Below are positions 44,191-55,940 of a stretch of 64,000 nt of DNA, piece by piece (position 1 is the first letter of the stretch; each line of letters starts with the position of its first letter). Position numbers and translations under genes: made by a program. This DNA is from Adiantum capillus-veneris (taxonomy: Eukaryota; Streptophyta; Polypodiopsida; Polypodiales; Pteridaceae): assembly GCA_014529385.2 (NCBI GenBank), contig CM043963.1, positions 68,061,912 to 68,125,911 on the forward strand, read 5' to 3'. Below the pieces are notes generated by a model. It did no database searches, was not told the DNA's origin, and was given only the letters and a program-made list of their open reading frames with translations.

Positions 44191-44790
44191 AGGCAGAAAT
44201 TCAATAGAGGAGGAAGACAGAATCAGATCTCTCCACCAAGAGCAAGACCACCATCACCTAGGCAATGAGGGACGATTACACCGGTCCAAATCCTTCGACC
44301 ACATGTACAACAACCACCACCACCACAACCTCTCATTCCACCGCTATCTCGACCACCTGCTGCAAACCAAGCGGTGAGTGTCATTAGCCTGGAAGCTAAA
44401 GGGAAGGCAAAGGTAGAAGAACTGGTCCAAGAGAAGAACAAGGAAAAGGAAAGGTAGAAGAAGTGGATGCCATGGAAGTGAAGCATGCTAGGCACGAAGA
44501 AGCCTCTCAAAGGGAGGAGAAGATGAAAGGAAAAGGTGAGTCTAGCAAACAGGCATCTAGGTCTCGGCAGAAGATTGACATTGTGGATTTTTCACTGGGT
44601 AAGTATGCTAAACCATATGACCTAGTTCAAGATGTGTTGATGCAGGGCCCAAAGATAACTTGGCCCCAATTACTCCATCTTGCACCACGGATGAGAAGAC
44701 AATGGATGAAGATGGTAAGTACAAGAAGATCAAGACCAACGATAGTTGGGGGCTATTTCTGGGAGGGACCTTGACGACATCCTACCAACC
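44191..44790 (+). pseudogene. Gag-protease linker (Tat element 2)
   Basis: A histidine/proline-rich part in mixed frames, then an open stretch (44463-44774): lysine/glutamate-rich, followed by KYAKPYDLVQDVLMQGPKIT and WPQLLHLAPRMRRQWMKM. A conserved short block of this kind (YDLxxDL...ITxxxLLxxxPxxR) sits before the protease in many plant gypsy polyproteins. Function not known. Confidence 0.65.
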
Positions 44791-45539
44791 ATGGATGCCC
44801 ACATTAAGGGGCAACATATCTCAAACGTCTATATAGGTGGTGACTCATAGATATGCATCATGAGTGAGAAAATGATGCACCATCTAGGCCTAGAGGTAAG
44901 TAGGCCGGCACCCTGCTGAGCCAAAATGGCAAATAACGTAAGATTGAAATGCGTAGGCATTGTGAATGCAGTCAAAGTAAAGGAATTCAACACAGAAGTG
45001 GAGGCATCATTCTTGGAAGACCTTGGTTCATGGCTATGGAAGCTAAACAAGACTGGAGTACCAGAATGATTCAAATGAAGGATGCTAAAGGGAAGTCCAT
45101 ATTCTATGACATGAGGACTGGGAAGCAACACAACATTATCTTGGAGGCTTCGGAAGATGAGTCCACCAATGACTATTCATCCACCTCAGGAGAAGAGACA
45201 ACAACTGAAGAAAGTGATAGTAGCATCGAAGTAATGGGGGTCATCCTCAAAGACCCAAAAAGATTGACACAATCTGAAGCATTGCTGGCAAACCAAAAGG
45301 GACCATCAGGTACACAATCCTTGATGGATACAAGTAAGTTACATCGGATGCTCTCTAGTGAGTTAATCGGTGAAAAGAGGAAAGAATATGCCTCTATGCT
45401 AGGTATCTTCACCACATTGTTCATTGATGATTATGATAAGATCACAGGGATCATAGTGGTCCAACACCGCATAAGACTCAAGGAAGGAAGTAAGCCCATA
45501 GTGAAAAATCTCAGAAGGCTTGGGGTGATTCAACAATAA
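44791..45539 (+). pseudogene. Protease and pre-RT linker (Tat element 2)
   Basis: The active-site region reads VYIGGDS-stop-ICIMSEKMM: the D-G-G-S order of the lineage is disturbed and followed by a TAG, so the protease is inactive. After a frame change, IILGRPWFMAMEAKQDWSTR is the C-terminal motif. From 44949 to 45539 the frame is open for 196 codons, including a serine/threonine/glutamate-rich linker and VVQHRIRLKEGSKPIVKNLR just before the RT fingers. Confidence 0.8.
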
Positions 45540-46215
45540 TCATTGCTCAAAAAGGTGAGGAATTTGATACAGGCAGGTTTCATTTACCCCGTCAAAGACT
45601 CAGAGTGGGTCTCTCCAATGGTACTCACACCAAAGAAGAATGGTGTGACTCTATGTAGACTACAAACCTCTCAATGAAACCACAAAGAGGGATCATTTTC
45701 CCCTCCCGTTCCAAGATGAAACTCTCAACAAGGTAGCCGGTCATGAGCGCTACACAGTATGTGATGGCTACTCAGGCTACTTTCAGATTAATATTGCATA
45801 AGAAGACCAAAAAAAAAAAAATCATAACACCATGGGGACGTTTTGCGTACAGAGTGATACCTTTTGGCCTCACCAATGCTCCGGCCACATTCCAACGCTA
45901 TGTGACTTTTGTCTTCTAGCCATACTTTGGAACATCAATACAAGTCTTCATAGATAATTTTTGCATCTACAGTTCTCGCTCCCTCCATTTGAGCAAGGTC
46001 TATGATGCTCTAGCTAGGCTCCAAAACTTGGGTGGCCAGCTCAACGTGGATAAGTGTCACATTGGTGAAAGCAAGGTCACTCTTCTTGGCCATGTAATTT
46101 CAGCAAATGGGATTGAGACTGACCCTAGCAAGATTCAAGCTTTGGAATCTTTGTCATCACCCACCACAGCTAAGTTGTTGGTCTCTTTCCTTCAAAAGGT
46201 AAGGTATTGAAGCAG
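45540..46215 (+). pseudogene. Reverse transcriptase (Tat element 2)
   Basis: EVSPM-type start region is read as DSEWVSPMVLTPKKNGV, then frames change (YKPLNETT, FPLPFQDETLN, GYSGYFQINI in successive frames). [20 protein letters not shown] is intact. The catalytic box is FIDNFCIYSS: the second aspartate of the usual DD pair is asparagine, which should inactivate polymerase activity. LGHVISANGIETDPSKI closes the domain. A run of A residues near 45808 adds a frame problem. Confidence 0.87.
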
Positions 46216-46794
46216 GTTCATTCACTTGCTATCTCAGGTGGTTCTCCCTCTACAACAAGTCACCCATAGAGATGTCTTCTCATGGAGTGAAGAAAATGAG
46301 CAACAGTTTACCGAAGTGAAACAAATCCTGGCTACACTTCCCACCATTTCACCCCCTGGATGGGACGAGCCATTTTATGTGAACCCCAGGGAAGTGACAC
46401 ACTTGGAGCCGTGCTACTGCAAAAGGACCCCAGACCTCTTTCATGCATCCTATCTACTTCTCTAGTTGTGTTCTCTAGTTGTGTCATGACCCCATCAGAA
46501 AAAGGATTCACCACATTAGAACACATAGTGCTCGCATTAATGTTTGCCACTACAAAGTTCCGCTCTTATCTATTGCCTAGACCCTTTGTAATTTTGACAA
46601 TGGAGGACGTATTTTCGTATGTTATGCGACACATGGATGTCTCATCTAGGATCTCTAAGTGGATGGTTAGATTACAAGAGTTTGACTACACCATGCAGGT
46701 AGAAAACTCCACCAGGGCTAGTCTAGTAGGTATTCTTACTCATCGTCACTATGAGAAGAAGCTAAAGGTCAACACAGAAGGTAACCAATGGTAG
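46216..46794 (+). pseudogene. RNase H, first (Tat element 2)
   Basis: DVFSWSEENEQQFTEVKQIL and LPTISPPGWDEPFYVNP belong to the connection and N-terminus. A frameshift follows, and the second frame (46360-46794) gives GSDTLGAVLLQKDPRPLSCI, then MTPSEKGFTTLEHIVLALMF, RSYLLPRPFVILTMED and MVRLQEFDYTMQVENSTRAS. These match the first RNase H of Tat polyproteins, with the second acidic residue in TTLEHIV. Confidence 0.83.
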
Positions 46795-47200
46795 AAAATC
46801 CTAAGCTAGAAAGAGCTCACTCTCTTTTCTTTGATGGAGCATACAAAAGAACAGTGGACCAGTCTGCAACTGGCATCATCATTTTCAATGAGCAAAAGGA
46901 GAGGGTATTCTCCATTGGGCAGCTGTTACACTCCCACTCCAATAATGAAGCAGAGTAAGCGGCTTTAATTCTTCGATTAGAACAATGTATTTTGCAAGGA
47001 ATTCAACGTCTAAATGTGTTTGGAGATGCTTTGCTTTTGATAAAGCAGATAAATGGCACTTGGATTTGTGAAAATCGGGTTTTACTTGGCCAATTACGCC
47101 AGGTTAAGGATTTTTTAAGAAAGTATGAAGCAGTGCAATTATTTCACGTCCCTAGGACAAAAATCAAGAGGCAGATGCTTTAGCCAAGGAAAGAATACAA
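46795..47200 (+). pseudogene. Second (archaeal-type) RNase H, Tat element 2
   Basis: LFFDGAYKRTVDQSATGIII starts the domain with its first aspartate; SNNEAE carries the glutamate, followed by a TAA where a tyrosine codon usually stands (EAEYxAL). VFGDALLLIKQINGTW holds the next aspartate, and VQLFHVPRTKNQEADALAKE, read with one frame change near 47160, closes it. All four acidic positions are visible. This confirms the Tat lineage for the element. Confidence 0.83.
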
Positions 47201-48590
47201 GACGTTCCCATAGGAGCAATTAAACTAAAAATGCTCCTCTTTCAAGGTAGCGATGTTATGCCTGATATCATCAGCTTCTTAGACACAGGAGAATGTCCTG
47301 AAGGGTACACTAAGGGCCAGAAACAATGGCTGGTGAGGAAGGCTACAAGATACCGCCTTATAAACAACAACTTATATTGTAAGGGCAAAGAACAGATTCT
47401 CAGGCGAGTGCCAACCTCCAGTGAGATCACAGAGGTAATCTTAAGTTTTCATGATGGTGTCTGTGACGGCCATTTTGCTTTAGATATCACCAGTAGGAAG
47501 ATTCTACAGGCAGGATTCTCTTGGCCTAGTCTGAACAGGGATGTGCATCATTGGTGTAAAACATGCAGAGCCTGTCAAGTGTCGAGTGATCGTACACTAA
47601 CCTATGAGCCACAGACTACTATCATCTCATATGGTCCGTTTGAAAAGTCGGGAATAGATGCAATTGATCCCTTACCAAGGGCCCAATCAGGTAAGCTATA
47701 CATTCTAGTTGGTGTAGACTACATGACTCGATGGGCTGAAGCAGCAGCCACCACGCGCATTACAGCCCAAGAGGTGGCAAAGTTCATATTTGAGCACATT
47801 TGTTGTCGTTTTGGCACACCTCTGGAGATAATATATGATAGGGGGCCAGGTTTCAGAGGTGACCTGGTGGGAGAACTGATGAAAAAGTTAGGCATTACAC
47901 ACCGACATTCCACACCATACTATCCACAGTGCAATGGCCTAGTGGAAAAGGTAAACGGCATGATCTATAAAATCATCACAAAACAGGTGAATAACCACAT
48001 AGGTGACTGGGATAAACATCTCATGGCCACTCTATGGGCCTACCAAACGACATTCCGAACATCATTAGGTTTCACCCCTTTCCATCTAGTATATGGAAAG
48101 GAGGCCATTCTACCCATCGAGGTACAAATAGCCAGCTTACGAGTCATGGCTAGCCAATTACAACACCCAATTGTCAATCTCCACAACCACATCCTGGATC
48201 TAGAAAGGCTCTAACTAGATAGGGAAGATGCAATCAATCACTATGCAGCGCAAGCAGAGCGACGCCGGCTCACCTTCAATCAAGGGCTTAAGAAAAAGGG
48301 CTTGAAAAAAGGCATGTTAGTATTGAGATATGACAACAGATTTGACACTAGGAAGGACAAGAAAATTCAACCCAGATGGGAAGGGCCATTCATTGTCAAA
48401 AGGCACTACGCAAACGGCAGTTACAAGTTGATGGAAGCATATGGGAGAATTCACAAGACTAGAGTCAATGGATGGAGGCTCAAGAGGTATTTTCTAAGGT
48501 TTGTGACCCAGAGTTCGTGCTAGATGTTCCAGAGGAGGGAGAACCCTCCAACTCCACTGCTAAAGAATCAGAAGTAGGGCTAGAAGCATG
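47201..48590 (+). pseudogene. Integrase (Tat element 2), nearly open
   Basis: The longest open part of this element: 327 codons at 47231-48214. Zinc-binding region FHDGVCDGHFALDITSRKIL and WCKTCRACQVSSD; the first histidine of HxxxxGHFA-type motifs is kept. Core: LVGVDYMTRWAEA, IIYDRGPGFRGD and PQCNGLVEKVNG, all three catalytic acidic residues present; then LWAYQTTFRTSLGFTPFHLV. A TAA at 48212 ends the frame. Reading continues to ERRRLTFNQGLKKKG, and 48302-48523 gives the C-terminal module GPFIVKRHYANGSYKLME. A short acidic tail follows to about 48590. Confidence 0.9.
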
Positions 48591-49173
48591 AATGCCTCTA
48601 GCCAAACAAAAGGGCTAATGACGGCCGATTTTCAAAACCGCGGCCGGAAGAACCAACCCCAATCAAGGAAGAGCACATTACCGGAAAAAATGGTAAAAAT
48701 GTTGTTTTTTTTTAACAATCACCACCCCTCTTCTATGCTTGGCCACCACGGGCTGCCCCTAGTTTGGCCACACTCCTCTCCATTATCACCAGAGGACAGA
48801 GGTCTCTCTCTCTCCAACCCGGGTCCGCCAACCCACCATCTCTCTCTTATCTCTGCTAGCCCAAAGGACACATAAAAACAAGTTGCCGCTGTCTTTTCTT
48901 CCACTGGCAAAGTCTCCCTCTCTCTCTTTCATTATTTTCCACACTCTCTCTCTTCTTCCCCGCTTGTCTTTCTCTCTCTAGTGGGCCGCCATACCTCACC
49001 CAACCTCTCCTCTCGTCCACACCCTCTTGACCTCTCTAGCCCTCTCTTCCCCTCTTGTTTTTTTTCCTCTGGTGGGCTGCCATATAATCTCCTCTATCCC
49101 ACACTCTCGCCACCTCGCCCCCCCTTCTATTTGTCCCTCATGGCGGGCCGTTTTATCTCTCTCCTTCACCCTA

Positions 49174-49176
<3 letters not shown>

Positions 49177-49265
<89 letters not shown>

Positions 49266-49286
49266 ATTCTCTCTCCCTCCCTCAAT

Positions 49287-49365
<79 letters not shown>
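49177..49365. repeat. Two (TC)n microsatellites
   Basis: TC tracts at 49177-49262 and 49291-49365, separated by a short pyrimidine spacer. Long Ser-Leu ORFs over them are artefacts. Confidence 0.95.
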
Positions 49366-49369
<4 letters not shown>

Positions 49370-49532
49370 GCGGCCCCGAAGGCAGATAATTCTTTCTCTC
49401 TCTATCTCATAACACACACACACACCACCCCTCAACCTCTCATCCCCTCACTGGCCTACTACTATCCCCACCCCCTTGACTCTCGCCCCCTCTCTTGTTC
49501 CCTATCGGACATCTAGACCGAGCGGGCGTAGT

Positions 49533-49880
<348 letters not shown>

Positions 49881-49888
49881 AGGTGCAG

Positions 49889-50050
<162 letters not shown>

Positions 50051-50082
50051 CAAGCCCGCAAGGGCGCAACCAATTACACTCT

Positions 50083-50121
<39 letters not shown>

Positions 50122-50226
50122 ATACACACTCTCTCCTCCCCCTCTCCCAGTCGCTCGCTCCCTCGTTCTCTCTCATTCTCGTTCTCTCTCTGTTTCCCTG
50201 CGTAGAAGCAACCAAAATTAAAAATA

Positions 50227-50300
50227 CATATATATATATATATATATGTGCATATATATATATATATATGCATATATATATATATATAAATATATATAAT
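50227..50300. repeat. (TA)n tract
   Basis: AT-alternating DNA broken only by a few GTGC or GC steps; can form hairpins. Confidence 0.9.
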
Positions 50301-50932
50301 AAATCTTATTATTTCCCTATGCTATCGTTCACACACACACACACGCACACGCACTCTTGCTACTAAACACACACACCTACATACACTCACACAACCCCCA
50401 CATACATACGCACCTATATATATATATATACAAGCACACACGCCTACGTGCATGCACATATTCAAAAAAACACGCGCACGCCATACACACCCACCAAAAA
50501 AAAAAAGAAAACGAAGGAATCGACATCATCAACAAAGAAAAAGAAGGTCAAGTGGCGTGCCGTCGACCCCGAAACAAGAAAAGACGTCGAAGGTATGCCC
50601 CGATGGGCCCAGAAACTGACGAACGCACTACACCGACGTACTAGCAAGGCCTACCGTTCATCGACATCTCATCCACGACGCCTCTTCAGTGAAATCCGTA
50701 GGTTTTCATCATTTTTCTCCAGTTTCAAATCAGACCTTGTAAAAACCCCAATTGTAAATTGTCACCTCTCTCTAGGTGATGGTCACAAAGGCCCACCTAG
50801 GAGTTTTTAGTTTTTTAAATCCTCCAAAGACAAAGCAAGGGTCAACCATCGAGGGCCTAGCGCCTTGCTTTGTCTCTCCTAATTAAGGCCCTAACCTAAT
50901 CAGACTGCCCTAAACCTAAAGCAGCCAGCACC

Positions 50933-50940
50933 TATAAAAA
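50933..50940 (+). promoter_or_regulatory. TATA box, probable LTR promoter of Tat element 2
   Basis: TATAAAAA in context CACCTATAAAAAGG, with no gene downstream in range. Confidence 0.45.
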
Positions 50941-51289
50941 GGTATTGAGAGGTCACTATCAGGGGGGGGGGGGGGTCAGTACTTGGTAGCATCTTGGAGG
51001 GAGGGATTGGCAATACTTGTATCAAGAGAGAGGGGTTTAGTGTAGCATTTTGGGAATGAGCACTATGTGAAGAAGCCATGTCTACACCTTGACTCCAATA
51101 GTCCACACACACTCATGCTAGCAGAAATCTCTGTATCTATGAGTCACCTCTAGAGAGTGCACTATTAGGCTCACTATCTCTCTCTATCATCATGGTTGCC
51201 ACCTCGTCGAAAATAATATTGCTATTAATATTGCATTTGAAGTAGTTTTCCCTCACATCCCGAGGGCTTTTCATCACTTGCGTCCTCTC

Positions 51290-51292
51290 TCT

Positions 51293-51327
<35 letters not shown>
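51290..51327. repeat. (TC)n microsatellite
   Basis: Short TC tract passing into TG steps, near the proposed LTR end. Confidence 0.85.
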
Positions 51328-51331
<4 letters not shown>

Positions 51332-51405
51332 GTGTGTGTGCAGAGTTCATATCACTTTGAATCAGTATTGTCCTCATCCTAGCCATTCAAAGCTAGGTGG
51401 TGTCC

Positions 51406-52170
51406 CCCTGTTCACTTCACCGTGACCAGCTCGACGGCATCGACTCTTGGCATTTGAGGCCGCCGGGGTCCGTGTCGTGCTCTGCGGTCGCCGCCACTTT
51501 TGCTAATTAGCCTTCTAGGATGAGACATGCGCATCCCATTATGCTTCACCCTTTTTGTCTTGCAAGCACATATTCTTGTAGCCCATGTTGCCTTAATGCC
51601 ATTCATGGCATTGGTTCACAAATGTGATGCATATTTTGCTCATGGACCTCTCTTTTCTCTTTTTGGACTCTGTAGTGTACCTCATGGTTATGTGATTCAA
51701 TGTGCAATCCTTGTGTGATTTGAAGGCATAATATGTCTGTCCTTGATGTATCTAACCATCCTATACCACCAACTTGTGTACCACCAACTTGTGTACTAGA
51801 TGAAGAGTTTAAACTCATGAACCGACTCCGTCCAATTCTATATATAGTTTCTGTGGCGATAAAAAGAGAACATAGAAATTAATCAATAGAATATGAACGT
51901 GGAAAACTATAGAAATGAAATCTAATAGAATAAATAACCATAATTTGCCAATTGCTCAAGGAAGTTCACATCCATAGGATGGGTTGTAGGCTAATGTAAC
52001 CTTATCTATGTAGTATGTCCGTACAATCTTTTTTTTCGTTTGTTTTTAACGAAATCTACTTAGATGCGAAGGTCTTTGAGAAAAAAAAGTGAAGAATGAC
52101 ACGTGCAAAGGATTTTTAAATGAAGGAAAGGGGGGAAGGGTGGGGATCCAAGTGGTGTGATAAGGTGGGT

Positions 52171-52241
<71 letters not shown>

Positions 52242-53289
52242 ATGTGTGTGTGCGTACGCGCGCGCGTGCAGGGTCTGTTTGCGATAGTGATTGTTGTCTC
52301 TCTCTCTTGCTCTGCAGGGTCTGTTTGAGCACTGCCATTTCTTCGTCTTGGTATATTTGGTGTGCAGGTGAGGGGTGGCGTAACAGTGGCGTTCGTCTGC
52401 AGAACTTGCCATGCAGCGTACCTGTAATGATCATCATTGCTATCTCATCTTGCGCGGGTCAATGATCTTCATTGCTATCTCATCCTGGCTGACCCGTGCA
52501 CCTTGTGAACTCTGCATGGCATTCGTTTGCAGCTGTTTTGGTATACAGGTTTGTTATCCCCGTTCTGAATGCAATCAAAGGTGGAGATGTGGGATAAGAT
52601 AATGGTGGGAGAGGAGGACGCAAGGACAGGGTGAGCAGTCGATGGTGATGTAGAGGAGAGCAATCAGCAAGCTTGAGAGAGTACACAATTGGGGGGAAGG
52701 GCCGCAGGCAAAGGTCAATGCGCAAGGAGAAAGTGGACGCAGTGATAGCGTGTGGCAGCTTATAGCCTATTGGAGTTTATTTTTTCTCCCAGTGAAGCTC
52801 ATTTTCACCATGAGGAGGTTGATTAACTTCCGAATTCAGTGTGAGTAGATTGAAGCTGCTCCTAATTTCAACATGAGGAGATAGTGAAAGGTGCAATCAA
52901 GAGAGGCACACGGGGGGGGTTCCCGATTGCAGGTGGTGTTCGAGCTTGCACGTGCACACAAAGAGCTTCCAAGCTGCCAAGGTCAATCTTCATTGCCAAT
53001 CTCACACTAGGATTGAATTTCTCTACCGTTGCAAGAATGCTTGGACATGTGAGAGGACTGTGAAGCGGAGCGAATTGGGACAGGACAGGAGCATGAGGGG
53101 GAGAGAGATGGAGAGCGTGTGCATCGACTCCACCTATAATTGGGAAACACCCCCCCCCCCCCCCCCCCTCCCCGAGTCGCAGTAGCTCGTCTTGCGATGC
53201 CTACTCTCCTCCTACCTCCAATATGTTGCATTGTTCGGCCTCCAGACAAATCACATCGAGCTTCACGCTTCTCTCTCTCCACGTGGCAT
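51406..53289. other. Unassigned DNA
   Basis: No coding region recognised. Contains a (TC)n tract at about 52175-52227 followed by TG steps, a C homopolymer near 53150-53168 and two nearby copies of GCAGGGTCTGTTTG (about 52268 and 52315). Confidence 0.5.
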
Positions 53290-54456
53290 CCTCTCCCAAA
53301 TTATCCCTGATATTTTCTCATAAATTCCCAAAATGCCCTTGAAATTTTCCAAAATTCTCAAAACACCCCTCATTATGAGATTAAATTTCACCAAAGACAA
53401 AATAATCTGTAACTTTTCATAAGAAGACTGATATGTCCCTCTAAATTCTTTTCCCAGTTTCTTTTTATAGGAATCACCAAAGATGCTTTTATAAAAGTTT
53501 AGATGAAACCTAAACTAAGTGGGGGAAAAGGAAGGGGGGATTTGGGAGGGACGCACATGGACGTGACAAAGAGAGGGAAAGAGAGAGATTTCCTCTATGT
53601 TCAAAGTGGTAAATTTATTCCGAGGGCACCATTTTTCGAAGAAAATGTGTCTCGACTTAATATCGTGCTATTTTCAGTTTCAAAATTTCCAATTGAGAGC
53701 AAAGGGAAAGGGACGAAAATAGTGTGAAAACCCAAAAAATAAACATAAATTTATAAAGGAAAAATACCCCTCTAATTTATGGAAATTTTCAAAATAGCCC
53801 TCAAATTTCAAAAATTCCCAAAATACCCCCATTAGTTTCTCACGAATTCCCTAAATGCCCTTCAAATTTTCCAAAACTTCCAAAATACCCCTGGTTGTGA
53901 GATTAAATATCTCCAAAAAAAAAAAAAAAATTGTAGCTTTTTGTGAGAAGACTGATTGTCTATCAATAGAAAATGCTAAAACTAGAATTTCCGTAGAAAA
54001 TGCTAAAAGGCTTTGGAGATGGATTGCTTCATTATTTGCCCTTTTGGGAAATTTCCTCTTCACAAATTCAAGGAAAGGGACTTTCTATGCTTGGAAAACT
54101 GAATTTTCCTAGATTTTTTGTGTGGAAGGCGAGGGTGGTGACGCCTGGAGAAAAGGCAGGGTGGTGCTGACGCATGAGCGAGGGGAAAAAAGATCAGCGA
54201 TTGTGTTTGTGTCGCGCTGACTGAGGTGGGAAGACGTGATGATCAAGCACATCAGGGGAGGAGGTGCTTGATGAAGTTCATAAGGACAGCAGGCAGTGCA
54301 CAACTGCAAACGGTGGTAGCGATGCTTTTGCCAGATTGCCTTGAGGGAATGTTAGGATGCGCAGGGCATCGTGAGGGAGGGCAAGATGTGCAAGACAAAG
54401 CCCAGCTTTCCTGTGTGGTCGACAGCACTGTTGGAAGATGCACGGCGAGCAAAATT

Positions 54457-54517
<61 letters not shown>

Positions 54518-54720
54518 TGCCTAAGCGGTGTTTGCAGACACTGATGGCGATGGGGACGGGCACGAGGGCGGCTTCTGTTGATGGCGATAGGCCAATTCAG
54601 TTTTAAGTTTTGATTTAGAATTTGGAACATTCTCTTGGGATCACGATGGGTAATTAATTAATGTTTGTAAAATCGACCTAATATGTCCCTCTAGAAGACT
54701 GATTATGATGCCAATACATC
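53290..54720. repeat. Degenerate direct repeats with TTTCCAAAATxCCC motifs
   Basis: Segments at about 53310-53450 and 53770-53970 share the order AAATGCCCTT, AATTTTCCAAAA, AACACCCCT or ATACCCCTG, GAGATTAAAT, AGAAGACTGAT. A third AGAAGACTGAT lies near 54690. A (GA)n tract lies at about 54462-54514. No gene recognised. Confidence 0.65.
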
Positions 54721-55274
54721 ATTGCGATTTCATTGAAGTACATCCACTCAAAGACTATCCAAATTCCTTTGAAGATTGCTACCAAGAAATCTCTTTGCAC
54801 TTACCAAAGTGAAAATGGGGTGAAAGGACATGCATTGACCAGTCTAGTTGTAGTGGGTAAAGTGCTAGAAACTCTCGTGGGGTGGGTTCAACCCTCCTTC
54901 ATGCAAAGGTTTAGAGAAAGCCTTCCTACGTGCGCAGCCAACGGTTCCAACGGAGCTTTCGGTGCCGTAGAGTTTTGATCGAGTTTGCCTTGGTTGCCCG
55001 CCTTAGGCGTTTGCCGTGATGGAGCCGTTGAGCTAGCGGTCGGTTGTGCTATACACACAGCCGTTGTCTTCTTTTACTGGAGTAGCCTATCAAGCGTAGG
55101 GCTACTACACGTGCGCTACTTTCTACTGCTACTCGGCCTTATCTTGCTTCTACTGCACATGCACATAAGCACTATGGGGCTCTCTTCCACGCGCCTGCTG
55201 CATGCAGATCATGAGAGAGAAGAGAGATGCGGCATACACATGGAAACTCACTTTTTCTCTTTCTCCCAAAAACG
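54721..55274. other. Unassigned DNA left of the copia-like element
   Basis: No coding region recognised. The last part (to CTTGG at 55275-55279) is contiguous with 59054 once the insertion is removed. Confidence 0.5.
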
Positions 55275-55279
55275 CTTGG

Positions 55280-55468
55280 TGAAGGGGATCGGGGAGCACC
55301 AGAGACGGAGAGTGAGCGAGAGAAGGAGACACACGACACACAGATATGGGTGGGGAGACTCAAAGAGAGGCAGCCCCCTATACACTTATGCTATGTATAA
55401 GGTATACAAGTCAATGGGCGCCCAGACTCTGGGCGGCCGGGCAAGGCACAGACGCCTATACCCCAACA
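55280..55468 (-). repeat. 3' LTR of copia-like element
   Basis: Minus strand TGTTGGGGTATAGGCG to GATCCCCTTCA, 189 bp. Confidence 0.93.
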
Positions 55469-55479
55469 ACCTCCCACTT
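55469..55479 (-). other. Polypurine tract of copia-like element
   Basis: The minus strand reads AAGTGGGAGGT directly before TGTTGGGG. Confidence 0.8.
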
Positions 55480-55940
55480 AAAGGAGACTGTGCCTTTAAA
55501 TAAGGGAACCTAGTCTAAAGACTACAAAAGGTGAGAGAAAACCGCTCGCAACCAATGCCCACTGGCTGGCTGTGATCGTGTGCATCCGACTGTCCTGCTC
55601 CCGTGTAAGTCCATACACCACCAGACGTACTGCACACGTACTGCAAGTATGTATGCAATACCTGCATATCTCCCTCGTGCACTATGCTATCATCAGTCAA
55701 CAAACGACTGACAACCCCAACTGCAAATGCTCCCACTGCAGCTGCGATATCCGGTCTCAGGATCAACATCTCATACATGAGACCACCGAATGCCGATGCA
55801 ATGCTAGCAGGCCTTGCTAGCTCTACGGAGCATGCATCAACATATATATCCCTGGCAATAGGCATCTCTGACTGACAAGGCGTGTCAGCCACATGCATCT
55901 CCTGACTGTCCGCAAAAGACGCATCAACCTATCATGCAAC
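55480..55940 (-). other. 3' region of copia-like element
   Basis: Contains a minus-strand ORF (55898-55515) reading ADTPCQSEMPIARDIYVDAC, LARPASIASAFGGLMYEM and LRPDIAAAVGAFAV. The last block resembles the T-RPDI-yaV-v segment before copia RNase H, so this is probably a scrap of the missing pol. Confidence 0.55.

Larger units (their letters stand above)
43390..48600 (+). mobile_element. Tat-type Ty3/gypsy element 2, coding part (decayed)
   Basis: Gag, protease, reverse transcriptase, RNase H, second RNase H and integrase in that order, all interrupted. Same lineage as Tat element 1 by domain order but clearly diverged from it. The 3' noncoding/LTR part seems to follow to about 51400; the 5' LTR is not recognised. 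Confidence 0.88.
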
